Positions 35,280-43,902 of a stretch of DNA of 64,000 bases are shown piece after piece. The DNA lies in assembly GCA_012960315.1 (NCBI GenBank), contig DUBN01000024.1, positions 1 through 64,000 of the forward strand, read 5' to 3'. Under the pieces are notes generated by a model. The model had not been told where the DNA came from. It saw nothing but the letters and a program-made list of their open reading frames with translations, and searched no databases. Position 1 is the first letter of the stretch, and every line of letters starts with the position of its first letter. The translations under genes and the position numbers were made by a program. This DNA comes from Acidimicrobiia bacterium. GTDB taxonomy: Bacteria > Actinomycetota > Acidimicrobiia > Acidimicrobiales > Poriferisodalaceae.

Positions 35280-36886
35280 ACGATCTGGACCACACCATCA
35301 GCAGCCGGGTCTGCTCCACCGTCCAGGCCCCCGTTGTGGACCCTTATCCCGTGAACCCAAGCGAAATCATGGGTACGTGGGCTTCTAATGACTTCATAAC
35401 CATCAGTTTCTAATACATCAGTGACCGCCCATGGAATGCCGTTCGACACGTCGATCGCGTTACTTGTTCCTGAAACTCTGGGTGCCGATACGGCCTCTAG
35501 CATGTTCATCTCAAAGTCAATGCTGTTCAGGAGCGCCTGAGTTACACCCATAGCGATTTGAGTACCACCCGGAGCTCCAACGACGTAGCTCAATTCGTCA
35601 TCGTCAAACACCATCGTGGGGCAAAGGGAACTGAATCGGCTTTTCCCGGGAGCCAGCGAGTCAGCGTTTCCGGGTCGGGGATCGAACACAGCCATGCAGC
35701 CGTTAAACATGAATCCAAGCCCATCCGTAATAACACCCGATGGCATTCCAAGCGAGTGAGTCATCGACGCTGCATTCCCGTTTTTGTCAACAACGCACAC
35801 GTGTGTTGTGTCGCGGGGCTCGTATGCCAACCGTTCTACACGCGCCCGCTCGCCTGCTTGAATGGATGCCGCGTGTTCGGCGGCGTGGGCTTTGGAGATC
35901 AACCGTTCAAGTGGAACATCGAAGTGTTTGGGGTCGCCGACGAAGGTGTCTTTGTCAGAGGTAGCCCTTTTCATCGCTTCTGTGACGGTACGGACATAAT
36001 CGACGCTGTTGTGGCCCATACCCTTCAGGTCAAAACATTCGAGCACATTGAGCATTTCGAGAACCATCGTTCCCCCTCCGGGTGGATGGTTCGTCGTTAC
36101 GTCAAGACCGCGGTACGCGCTACGAATGGGCTCATTGTGGGTGGTCTGATACTCCGAAAGGTCCCTGTCGCTCATGAGTCCCCCGTGAGCGGAAACATCT
36201 TCGGCGATTCGTTCTGCGAGTTGGCCTTTGTAGAAGACGTCCGCACCCTCGGACGCGATAAGCCTCAAGGTGTTGGCGAGGTCACTGTTGACAACTACGT
36301 CACCCACTCGCTTGGGGAACCCGTCAGACCCAAAATAGATCTCGCGGCCCGTTGACGAATAGCGGAGTCGTTCGACGTTGTCAGTTCGACCCATCGAGGC
36401 GCCTTCGACCCACCAGCCAGCCACATGAGGCCTCACAACAAATCCCTCTTCAGCCCACCTGATGGCGGATGCCACAACTTCGTCCCAGTCTTTTTTTCCC
36501 CAGGTTGTTTGGGCTTCGAAGTAGGCCTTGAGAGAGCCGGGTGTCGCAATTGCCTGATAGCCGAGGTCGTTAACTTTGCCCTCTAGGACGAAACCGAAAC
36601 CATCTCTGGTCTCGCCAACAACGATGTCAGCCCATTGGTCTGCTTGAGTGGCCAGCGGAGATTTCGCGTGGAAGTCGATGCATTGGTGAATCCCTTTGTC
36701 AGGGAGGTACACCTGCAGATTTCCAAAACCTGCGATGCCGCACATTTGAGGGTCCACAACCCCTGCAACCAGGCCACAAGCGATAGCTGCATCAACCGCG
36801 TTACCTCCACTTCGCAATATGGACGCGCCAGCTTCGACCGCTTCAGGTTGGGCAGCGACCACCATGCCGTAGCTATATTTCGTCAC
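35270..36886 (-). CDS. gamma-glutamyltransferase family protein
   Basis: This 538-aa Ntn-hydrolase proenzyme resembles Ggt. The self-cleavage site is at Thr360 in DTTHVCVVDKNG; the small subunit would start there. A downstream LAPGKSRFSS and GAPGGTQI region fits the C-terminal half. No signal peptide is seen, so it may stay in the cytosol, unlike classical Ggt. It may cleave gamma-glutamyl amides or related acyl compounds; the family also holds cephalosporin-acylase-like members. Confidence 0.86.
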   Translation of the reverse strand: MTKYSYGMVVAAQPEAVEAGASILRSGGNAVDAAIACGLVAGVVDPQMCGIAGFGNLQVYLPDKGIHQCIDFHAKSPLATQADQWADIVVGETRDGFGFVLEGKVNDLGYQAIATPGSLKAYFEAQTTWGKKDWDEVVASAIRWAEEGFVVRPHVAGWWVEGASMGRTDNVERLRYSSTGREIYFGSDGFPKRVGDVVVNSDLANTLRLIASEGADVFYKGQLAERIAEDVSAHGGLMSDRDLSEYQTTHNEPIRSAYRGLDVTTNHPPGGGTMVLEMLNVLECFDLKGMGHNSVDYVRTVTEAMKRATSDKDTFVGDPKHFDVPLERLISKAHAAEHAASIQAGERARVERLAYEPRDTTHVCVVDKNGNAASMTHSLGMPSGVITDGLGFMFNGCMAVFDPRPGNADSLAPGKSRFSSLCPTMVFDDDELSYVVGAPGGTQIAMGVTQALLNSIDFEMNMLEAVSAPRVSGTSNAIDVSNGIPWAVTDVLETDGYEVIRSPRTHDFAWVHGIRVHNGGLDGGADPAADGVVQIVQD

Positions 36887-36913
36887 GATTGCCCTTCGAA
36901 GTTGAGTTTCCTT

Positions 36914-38020
36914 CTAACGGTATTCAGGTTTGGCGCCGGGTACTTCGAGCGGGGGACATTCCCAGCTCAGTAGCTCGGGAAGACATTCTTGAGCGAAAAG
37001 TCGTATCGATTTTTCTGCATCGTCGAATGGCATGGCGCCATAGCTGAATCCGGGCATTATCGCGTTCATCCCAATCATTTTTCGCATGTGGTCAAACTTT
37101 TCGAGGACTTGTTCGGGGGTTCCCCAAGGCATCAAATCCACAAAGTCTTGCGCGGCGCGGTCAGCTCCCTTTTTTTCTATGTAGCTGGTGATGCCCGTAT
37201 AGAACTCGTATCCCTTGATCCCTTCGTGTGGAGCCTTCTGGAACTCGTAATGGCGCATCACACTCTCATAGTTTGCCCCTATATATTTCCTCGCCATTTC
37301 TTCGGCGCGATCGGCGCTCTCATCAACGAACACCGACCCTCCAGAAAACGGTGGGGGTCCGGGTTCACCATTAACTCGCTCAAATACCTCGTTGTACGTC
37401 GCGAGATCCTGTTGCACCACTGTCCAAGGCTTTTGAGGGATAACAAGTACGCCATAGCCCAACTCAGCCATAAGGGGCATCGATTCGGGCGATACCGCAG
37501 CCGCATAGGCTCGCCCCTTGAACGAGTGCTGCGGACGCGGCCTGATCTCTCGAAGCGGCTGCGTTCCGAACTCGTTCTCGTATTCCATTTTGCCGGACTC
37601 GAGTGCCTCCAGCACCAGGCCCGCATATGAGACAAGCCGTTCTCGCGAGGTGTTCATGTCAACTCTGAAACCTTCGTATTCGATACGTGCCAGCCCCCTG
37701 CCAATTCCGAGGATCATCCGACCATTTGACATGGTGTCAAGCAAGGCTATGTCTTCGGTAATTCTCAGCGGATCGTGCCAAGGCAACACAATGACGCCTG
37801 TGCCCAGTAGCACATCAGGGTGTTTACCTGCCATGTAGGAAAGAAACTGCACCGGCTCAGGGCACATGGTGTAGTCGTCGAAGTGATGCTCGACCGTCCA
37901 TAAAGACCTAAAGCCGAGCTCCACAGCGAGATCACAAAGACGAAGTTCCTCGCCATAGACCTCGTGGTCGGGTAACCCGTTAAAAGGGTTCTGAAAAGCG
38001 ACGGTGTATCCGGTGTGCAT
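36914..38020 (-). CDS. luciferase-like (LLM) flavin-dependent oxidoreductase
   Basis: This 368-aa TIM-barrel enzyme has VEHHFDDYTMCPE, LPWHDPLRI and a GIGRGLARIEYEGF segment. It closely resembles the paralogue at 55810-56907, with near-identical stretches such as GRAYAAAVSPES and VPQKPW. Members oxygenate or reduce substrates with FMNH2 or F420. It lies 27 bases downstream of the gamma-glutamyltransferase start on the same strand. Confidence 0.87.
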   Translation of the reverse strand: MHTGYTVAFQNPFNGLPDHEVYGEELRLCDLAVELGFRSLWTVEHHFDDYTMCPEPVQFLSYMAGKHPDVLLGTGVIVLPWHDPLRITEDIALLDTMSNGRMILGIGRGLARIEYEGFRVDMNTSRERLVSYAGLVLEALESGKMEYENEFGTQPLREIRPRPQHSFKGRAYAAAVSPESMPLMAELGYGVLVIPQKPWTVVQQDLATYNEVFERVNGEPGPPPFSGGSVFVDESADRAEEMARKYIGANYESVMRHYEFQKAPHEGIKGYEFYTGITSYIEKKGADRAAQDFVDLMPWGTPEQVLEKFDHMRKMIGMNAIMPGFSYGAMPFDDAEKSIRLFAQECLPELLSWECPPLEVPGAKPEYR

Positions 38021-38145
38021 GAAATCCCCAGTCTTAGCGACATCAAGAAACTACACCGCACCAAGCCTCGCTTGTCGGGGAGACCCACGACATGTCGACC
38101 CTGCGGCTGAAAGAATACGCAAAGACTTGGAACGGAGGTACTGCT

Positions 38146-39171
38146 ATGGCAGAAGATGCGCCAGTTGAAGCACATGCCCAATGGATCTCGACAGTGGTTG
38201 AAGACGTCTTGGACCCTGAACTTCCCATTTTGGATCCTCATCATCACTTGTGGCTCGATAAGGGACACACGGGGTGGCCCTACACCCTTGATGATTTACA
38301 TGACGACACTGGGAGCGGTCACAACGTAGTGGGCACCGTATTCCTCGAGTGTCACGCCGAGTACCGAAACGATGGCCCAATTCATCTTCGACCCGTGGGC
38401 GAGACAGAGTTTGTCATTGAGCTTGCTGAAGAAAGCGCTGCATCAAGTGGAGCAGAGATCAAGGCCATCCAAGGGAACGCTGATGTGTCCTTAGGTGCCG
38501 CTGTTGAAGAAGTTCTGGAAGCCCACGACAACGCGGGCCGGGGCCGCTTTCGCGGAGTTCGATACATCACAGCACAAGATGATCATCCGCCTTTGGCAAT
38601 GCGCACAAGTGTCGCGATGAACGACCCGTCCTACCTCGAAGGAGTCCGCCGCGTCGGTGATTTGGGGTACACCTACGACGCCATGGTTTATCACCCGCAG
38701 TTGTCAGAATTCGTTGACGTAGCCCGCGCATGTCCAGAGACACCCATCGTTCTAGACCATTTAGGTGGGATATTAGGCACGGGCCCCTACAAGAATCAAA
38801 GAAAGGAAATTCTCGGATACTGGAAAGCTCAAATGACCAGTATCGCAGCCTGTAGCAACGTCTTTTTGAAACTTGGTGGCATCGGAATGCCAATGATGGG
38901 CTTCAGGTGGGACAAGCGGGATCGACCTGCAGATTCAGTCGAGTTAGCCGAAGCTTGGAGCGATCCAATCCAATTTGCGATTGAGATCTTTGGGGCCCAA
39001 CGCTGCATGTTTGAGTCCAATTTTCCGGTGGACAAACGCGGCGTTGGGTACGTGCCGTTATGGAACAGTTTTAAACGCATCACAGCTAATTATTCAGTCG
39101 AAGAGAAAAGGGACCTATTTCACGACACGGCAGCTCGGGCGTATCGCCTTCCCTTACTTCCAAGAACTTGA
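38146..39171 (+). CDS. amidohydrolase (TIM-barrel, 2-pyrone-4,6-dicarboxylate-hydrolase-like)
   Basis: A 341-aa amidohydrolase-2 family protein. DPHHHLW near residue 31 binds the first metal, VLDHLGG provides a further His, and FESNFPVDK resembles the end-of-barrel Asp region. GGAGG before ATG 38146 sets the start over an upstream one at 38092. It overlaps closely with VOC and Gfo/Idh genes, giving a three-gene operon. Likely substrates are cyclic esters, lactones or aromatic ring-cleavage products. Confidence 0.84.
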   Translation: MAEDAPVEAHAQWISTVVEDVLDPELPILDPHHHLWLDKGHTGWPYTLDDLHDDTGSGHNVVGTVFLECHAEYRNDGPIHLRPVGETEFVIELAEESAASSGAEIKAIQGNADVSLGAAVEEVLEAHDNAGRGRFRGVRYITAQDDHPPLAMRTSVAMNDPSYLEGVRRVGDLGYTYDAMVYHPQLSEFVDVARACPETPIVLDHLGGILGTGPYKNQRKEILGYWKAQMTSIAACSNVFLKLGGIGMPMMGFRWDKRDRPADSVELAEAWSDPIQFAIEIFGAQRCMFESNFPVDKRGVGYVPLWNSFKRITANYSVEEKRDLFHDTAARAYRLPLLPRT

Positions 39172-39185
39172 GGTCAAGTTACCCA

Positions 39186-39677
39186 ATGGCGATAAAAGCG
39201 ATCTTTCATGTCAATGTCAATTGTTCGAACCTTGAAGTGTCTTTACCTTTTTACGAGAACCTCGGGTTCGAGACCGTGTTGAATTTACCTACGGGCGGCG
39301 ATGCGAGCCTGGCTGAGGGACTCGGCATGCACGATTGCGTTGGAAAGGCCGCGATCATGATGCTGAACCCTGATGACCCTCGACAGACACGCCTCGATCT
39401 AATCGAATGGGTATCTCCCGACGACCATCGTCCACCTTATGAACATTTGGCGAGGCTTGGGATTAACCGGATTGCGTTATGGACTGTGGACCTTGACGAT
39501 GAGTACGAACGCTTGAAGTCAGATGGGGTCGATTTTCTTTCCGAACCGCTCTTTATGGGTGGGCACACAAAGTTTGTCTGCTTTCGCGACCCAGACGGAA
39601 CCATTATCGAGTTGATCGAATTTCATCGGTTTCCGTCGGAGGGCGAGTTCACCCAACCTGTCTCATCTGGGGCCTGA
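39186..39677 (+). CDS. VOC-family (glyoxalase/bleomycin-resistance fold) protein
   Basis: A 163-aa vicinal-oxygen-chelate protein with paired beta-alpha-beta-beta-beta modules. IFHVNVNCSNLEVSLPFYENLGFE begins the first, and DPDGTIIELIEFHR near the end carries the glutamate ligand. It may act as a ring-cleavage dioxygenase, a lyase or an isomerase. I chose the ATG at 39186 over a TTG at 39168. It lies 14 bases downstream of the amidohydrolase and 12 before the Gfo/Idh gene. Confidence 0.84.
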   Translation: MAIKAIFHVNVNCSNLEVSLPFYENLGFETVLNLPTGGDASLAEGLGMHDCVGKAAIMMLNPDDPRQTRLDLIEWVSPDDHRPPYEHLARLGINRIALWTVDLDDEYERLKSDGVDFLSEPLFMGGHTKFVCFRDPDGTIIELIEFHRFPSEGEFTQPVSSGA

Positions 39678-39689
39678 CAAACTCTTCTC

Positions 39690-40643
39690 ATGGTTCATCA
39701 AGTAGGCATCATTGGTCTCGGAACAGTTGGTTCTCGATTCGTTGAGCAATTCAACAAACACAGTGCCTTCGACCTAGTAGCAGCCTGGGATGCCAACCCT
39801 GAGACCTGTTCGCTTCATAAAGACTCTGTTCACATTTGCTCTGGTGCCGACGAAGTAATTGCGGCCTCAGATCTGGTATATATCGCTGTTCCGCCCAAAC
39901 ACCATCACGACTACGTATTGAATTGCATTGCAGGTGACACCGCAATTTTCTGTGAGAAACCACTTGGAATAGACCTGGTTTCAAGTCGAGAACTGGTGAA
40001 TGCAGTGAAACAAAGCGGGTTACCTGCAGGGGTCAATTTTGTGTTCAGCGCCGCTCCAGCGGCACGAGAACTCCAACACAAGATCGCGACCGGCGAGCTT
40101 GGGAAACTAACTCGAGTTGATCTTCGACTGCATTTTTCCAGTTGGCCACGCGTTTGGCACGAAAAAGCACAATGGCTGCGTCTACGAGATCAAGGAGGCT
40201 GGATTCGCGAAGTTGTATCTCATTTCATTTTCTTGGTTTCGCGTTTACTGGGCCCGATCCGCATGGAGAGCGGAGACGTTTATTTTGAAGATGGCCCTGA
40301 CGGGATCCTCTGCGAACAGATCGGCCTCGCTCGATTCACATCTAGCTCGGTGCCTGTTACTCTCGCCGGCACTAGCCACGGAGCGGGCCCAGATGTCGTG
40401 GATCTAACAATCCAAGGCACCAATACTTCTGCACGAATATGGGACTGGTACCAACTACAGCAAGTCGATGGAGATCACTGGGTTAATCTTTTTGAATCCG
40501 AACGCGAAGTACTCGGGGGCGAGGCCTATACCGCTCAGTTAGATCAACTGGATCGCATGATGAAAGGCCAGAATCACACCATTGCGACCTTCGCTGAGGC
40601 CCTGTCGGTTCAAGAATGCGTTGAAGAGTTACTAGCTAACTAA
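39690..40643 (+). CDS. Gfo/Idh/MocA-family oxidoreductase
   Basis: A 317-aa NAD(P)-dependent enzyme with Rossmann IGLGTVGS near residue 8 and EKPLGIDL (the family's catalytic Lys). The rest is a beta-sheet substrate domain. Family members oxidise sugars, inositol or related hydroxy compounds. It is the last of a three-gene operon with the amidohydrolase and VOC genes. Confidence 0.85.
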   Translation: MVHQVGIIGLGTVGSRFVEQFNKHSAFDLVAAWDANPETCSLHKDSVHICSGADEVIAASDLVYIAVPPKHHHDYVLNCIAGDTAIFCEKPLGIDLVSSRELVNAVKQSGLPAGVNFVFSAAPAARELQHKIATGELGKLTRVDLRLHFSSWPRVWHEKAQWLRLRDQGGWIREVVSHFIFLVSRLLGPIRMESGDVYFEDGPDGILCEQIGLARFTSSSVPVTLAGTSHGAGPDVVDLTIQGTNTSARIWDWYQLQQVDGDHWVNLFESEREVLGGEAYTAQLDQLDRMMKGQNHTIATFAEALSVQECVEELLAN

Positions 40644-40646
40644 AGC

Positions 40647-41013
40647 TTAGGTACGCCCGACTACACAAAACTCGCCGCCTTCAGGATCGATCAGCACACA
40701 GCGACAAAACCCATGTGACTCGGGTCCCCTGCCGGAGTGATCACCTCGCTCCTAGGCCGGCTAGCCGTTGCACTTCGACTCCGATGTCATCAACGAAAAG
40801 ATCCAGATGCACACGATGCTTCGCTGTTTTGCTCTTAGGGACCTTTTGAAACATCGGATGATTAACGGCACGCTCAACGTTGGAACCCGAGATGGTGACA
40901 TACGGTTCACCATCTCCTTCTCGGTTCGTGAATCCGGCCGCCCCACTCCAAAAGTCAGCGAGTCGCTCAGGGTCAAAACAATCAATGGTGACACCCATAG
41001 CGCGAAGGCTCAT
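40647..41013 (-). pseudogene. frameshifted VOC-family gene
   Basis: From ATG 41013 the frame encodes a VOC domain (IDCFDPERLADFWSGAAGF, HRVHLDLFVDD) but meets TGA at 40741-40743, before the last strand. In the next frame the sequence continues smoothly as GDHSGRGPESHGF...DPEGGEFCVVGRT and ends at TAA 40647-40649. That tail is the standard VOC C-terminus, so one extra base (or two missing) interrupts one gene. Base-level error or true decay cannot be told apart here. A programmed +1 shift at AGG TGA is possible but unlikely. Confidence 0.8.
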
Positions 41014-41111
41014 GCCAACGATCCTCAGCACTACCGGGTGCGAGCAAGTTAGTCAGGTGAGTAATTAAGTAGCTAGGTTTAACCAGCCGTCTGCTGCGAA
41101 AAGAGATCTGG

Positions 41112-41798
41112 ATGGATGCTGAAGCATTTAGGAGCATGGTTCAAGACCGTCGGAGCGTGCGCGGATACCGAAGCGATCCAGTCCTCCGAGAAGTCATTGA
41201 AGACATCATTGACATCGCCGGAGGAGCTCCTTCTTCAATGAATACCCAACCCTGGCATTTTCACGTCTTGACAGGCGAACCACTCGATTTGATTCGGCAA
41301 GGTAACACCGAGCGAATGGTGAACGGGGCTACTCCCCAAAGAGAGATCCCGCTCAACCACGGTTACGAAGGAGAACATCGGGATCGACAGATCGAGATTG
41401 CTGTGCAGCTGTTCGAATCAATGGGGATCGCGTGGGAAGACAAAGACCGGCGTCGCGACTGGGCAATGCGAGGCTTCCGCCAGTTCGACGCACCCGTGTC
41501 AATTGTCGTCACCTGTGACCGCACACTTGAACATGACGCGGTGGGTCATTTCGACTGTGGTGCTGTGACGTATGGGCTGGTGTTGGCGGCTTGGACTAAA
41601 GGACTTGGTTGCGTCATCAACGGCCAAGGAATTATGCAGTCCGACATTGTTCGCGAACACGCAAACATTCCCGAAGATCAAGTGATCATGACCTGTGTCG
41701 CCATGGGCTACCCCGATCACAGCTTCGTAGCCAACGACGTCAAATCAACCCGGCGTCCCTTAGAAGAAGTCGCGAACTTCGTCGGCTTCGATGACTAG
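41112..41798 (+). CDS. nitroreductase-family protein
   Basis: A 228-aa FMN-dependent reductase. RRSVRGYR near residue 13 and GGAPSSMNTQPWHF near 38 match the FMN-binding nitroreductase core, and the C-terminal CVAMGYPDHSF also fits. It could reduce nitro, quinone or enone substrates. It starts a plus-strand run that continues with a crotonase, CoA-transferase and MFS transporter. Confidence 0.87.
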   Translation: MDAEAFRSMVQDRRSVRGYRSDPVLREVIEDIIDIAGGAPSSMNTQPWHFHVLTGEPLDLIRQGNTERMVNGATPQREIPLNHGYEGEHRDRQIEIAVQLFESMGIAWEDKDRRRDWAMRGFRQFDAPVSIVVTCDRTLEHDAVGHFDCGAVTYGLVLAAWTKGLGCVINGQGIMQSDIVREHANIPEDQVIMTCVAMGYPDHSFVANDVKSTRRPLEEVANFVGFDD

Positions 41799-41905
41799 CT
41801 GCAACTTTGCGCTTCGACTGTCGACGCAGCCCATTGGAATAGGAAGCCAAAAGCGTCTAAAGCTTCCGTCTCGAAGACTCGCGACGCCTGATGAGAGGGG
41901 GACTC

Positions 41906-42682
41906 ATGTCCAATGAAAACGCGACTGATCACGTACGGCTCGAACTCAAAGGGTCGGTGGCAGTGGTCACTATGGCTAAACCACCTCACAATCTCCTTAA
42001 CGGCCCGTTCATAGAAAGTCTGATGGGCGCCTTTGAAGAAGCCGCTGAGGTTGGCGGGCGGGCGATCCTACTGAGAAGCGAAATGAAACATTTCTCCGCG
42101 GGGGCAGATGTTGATGGTTTCGGTGGCGGTGACCAGCGCTCGACACCTGCGGTTGAGACGCTGACACGGTTGACGGGAGTTCCGCTCCCGACCATCGCCG
42201 CTGTGCATGGTCTTGCACTCGGCGGTGGCTTCGAAATCGCCTTGGCCTGCGATTTCATTATGACTTCAGCTTCCGCTCGCCTTGGACTGGTCGAAACCTC
42301 TCTTGGCCTCATGCCGTTATTAGGAGGAGTCCAAAGGGTGGTAGAGCGCGCCGGTACCGCTCGCGGTAAGGAGATCGCTATGTTTGGTCGCCGACACGAC
42401 CCTGAGCTACTTGAGCGTTGGGGCATCGTCAACGTGGTGGTCGCCGATGACGAGTTGGAAAGCGCTTCAATGTCGTGGGCTCAACAATTGGCCGCAGGTC
42501 CCACAATCGCCTATGACGCTATTAAACGCCTTGCGGCTATCGCTGCCGACGAAGGCGTGCAGGCAGCCGACAAAGCTCAAGACGACACTGCTGAGTCGGT
42601 GTGGCAGTCCGAAGATTTACAAACCGGACTTGAAGCTTTCGCTGAGTCGGGACCCGGTACAGCCATTTTCCAGGGCCGATGA
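41906..42682 (+). CDS. enoyl-CoA hydratase
   Basis: A 258-aa crotonase. HFSAGADVDGF is the oxyanion region; Glu110 in GGGFEIALACD and Glu130 in LGLVETSLGL match the two hydratase glutamates. ATG 41906 has GAGAGGGGG just upstream; I prefer it to 41891. It overlaps the CoA-transferase gene by four bases (ATGA). Confidence 0.89.
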   Translation: MSNENATDHVRLELKGSVAVVTMAKPPHNLLNGPFIESLMGAFEEAAEVGGRAILLRSEMKHFSAGADVDGFGGGDQRSTPAVETLTRLTGVPLPTIAAVHGLALGGGFEIALACDFIMTSASARLGLVETSLGLMPLLGGVQRVVERAGTARGKEIAMFGRRHDPELLERWGIVNVVVADDELESASMSWAQQLAAGPTIAYDAIKRLAAIAADEGVQAADKAQDDTAESVWQSEDLQTGLEAFAESGPGTAIFQGR

Positions 42683-43902
42683 CCGCACCCCTATTTGGCG
42701 TTCGAGTCATCGACTTCACCCGGGTTCTCGCTGGGCCCCACTGCACCAAGGCTCTGCGCGACCTGGGAGCAGAGGTGATCAAGATAGAACCCCCTGCATC
42801 TGACACCGGTAGGAGCGGTCAACCTCACGTCGGCCCCATGTCCTTATATTTCGCGCAACAAAATGCGGGCAAAAGGGCTCTTTCCCTGGACCTCAACTAC
42901 CCAGAAGCACGGGAGATTATCCGAAAGCTCGTAACCGGGGCTGATGTCGTCGTTGAAAATTTTCGTCCGGGCACCCTCGACCTTTTCGGACTTGGTTTTA
43001 GTGATTTGCTCACAGTCAAGCCAGACCTCATTATGGTTTCCATCACTGGGTACGGCCAGACCGGTTCATGGCGCAACCGCCCTGCTTTTGCTCCGACGGT
43101 GCAAGCTGAATCAGGTTTCACCGAGATCATCGGTCGCCACTATGGCGATGCTCTCACTCGAACCGAAAACGACGCGTACAACCACGCCGATGTCTACACA
43201 GGCCTCCATGGAGTGATAGCGACCCTTGCAGCACTGGCTCACCGCGAACGAACTGGCGAAGGACAACATGTTGATGTTGCGATGGTGGCATCAATGCTCA
43301 GCGTGAACGACCGAGTCAGTTATGAACTCTCCGATATCGACGTTGACGGTGAACCGCTTGCTCTTAGCGCCCCTGAGTCACCCGTAATCGAGTTGCCTGA
43401 CGGTAGGAAAATTACCATTGCCGCGAGTCCTGTATCGACGTTCGTTTTCCAGAAATATTGCGCGATGATGCGCCGCAACGACTTGTTGATCGATCCTCGA
43501 TTTATTAATGCTCAGTTCCGTCGCACAAATTGGTTGGAGTTGTTGGACGAGATTCGCGCCTGGGTGTTGACCTTTAGAACAATTGAGGAGCTCGAAGCCC
43601 AGGTCAGCGAAGCCGGCCTCGCTGTTGGAACCATCCGCACTGTTTCCGAGATCGCCGAGTCGGACTGGTCAATCGAACGTGGCGCAATTCGCGAGGTAGA
43701 CGATCGATCTGGCGGGACGGCAAGGGTGCCCGCACCTCCATGGATTTTTGGGCAATGTGAGCTACCTGACGCAGGGCTGCCTCCGTTTCAAGGCGAACAC
43801 AACTCCGAAGTTCTCAGCGAGTTAGGCCTCACCGATGAAGAAATAGCGAGGCTTCAAGACGCCGGGATTTTGGTATCCCGGATTCCCGAGGGGTCCGATT
43901 AA
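42679..43902 (+). CDS. CoA-transferase family III (CaiB/BaiF)
   Basis: This 407-aa enzyme transfers CoA between acids by way of acyl-enzyme intermediates. VIDFTRVLAGPHCTKALRDLGAEVIKIE is the family opening, and the catalytic Asp lies in HADVYTGLHG near residue 171. It is translationally coupled to the crotonase before it and overlaps the MFS gene by one base (TAATG). It resembles the fragment at 1-90 in its last 25 residues. Confidence 0.92.
   Translation: MTAPLFGVRVIDFTRVLAGPHCTKALRDLGAEVIKIEPPASDTGRSGQPHVGPMSLYFAQQNAGKRALSLDLNYPEAREIIRKLVTGADVVVENFRPGTLDLFGLGFSDLLTVKPDLIMVSITGYGQTGSWRNRPAFAPTVQAESGFTEIIGRHYGDALTRTENDAYNHADVYTGLHGVIATLAALAHRERTGEGQHVDVAMVASMLSVNDRVSYELSDIDVDGEPLALSAPESPVIELPDGRKITIAASPVSTFVFQKYCAMMRRNDLLIDPRFINAQFRRTNWLELLDEIRAWVLTFRTIEELEAQVSEAGLAVGTIRTVSEIAESDWSIERGAIREVDDRSGGTARVPAPPWIFGQCELPDAGLPPFQGEHNSEVLSELGLTDEEIARLQDAGILVSRIPEGSD

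Noticed and set aside
35558-36355. A 265-codon open frame on the plus strand inside the gamma-glutamyltransferase gene
   Set aside because: It is antisense to a gene with full family motifs, has no ribosome binding site and no recognisable domain.
36989-37630. A 213-codon open frame opposite the luciferase-like gene
   Set aside because: It is a shadow of a well-conserved coding frame; its composition is unlike the other proteins here.
38088-38097. Palindrome CGACATGTCG in the divergent region before the amidohydrolase
   Set aside because: Ten bases is too short to stand out by itself and there is no second copy that I can see.
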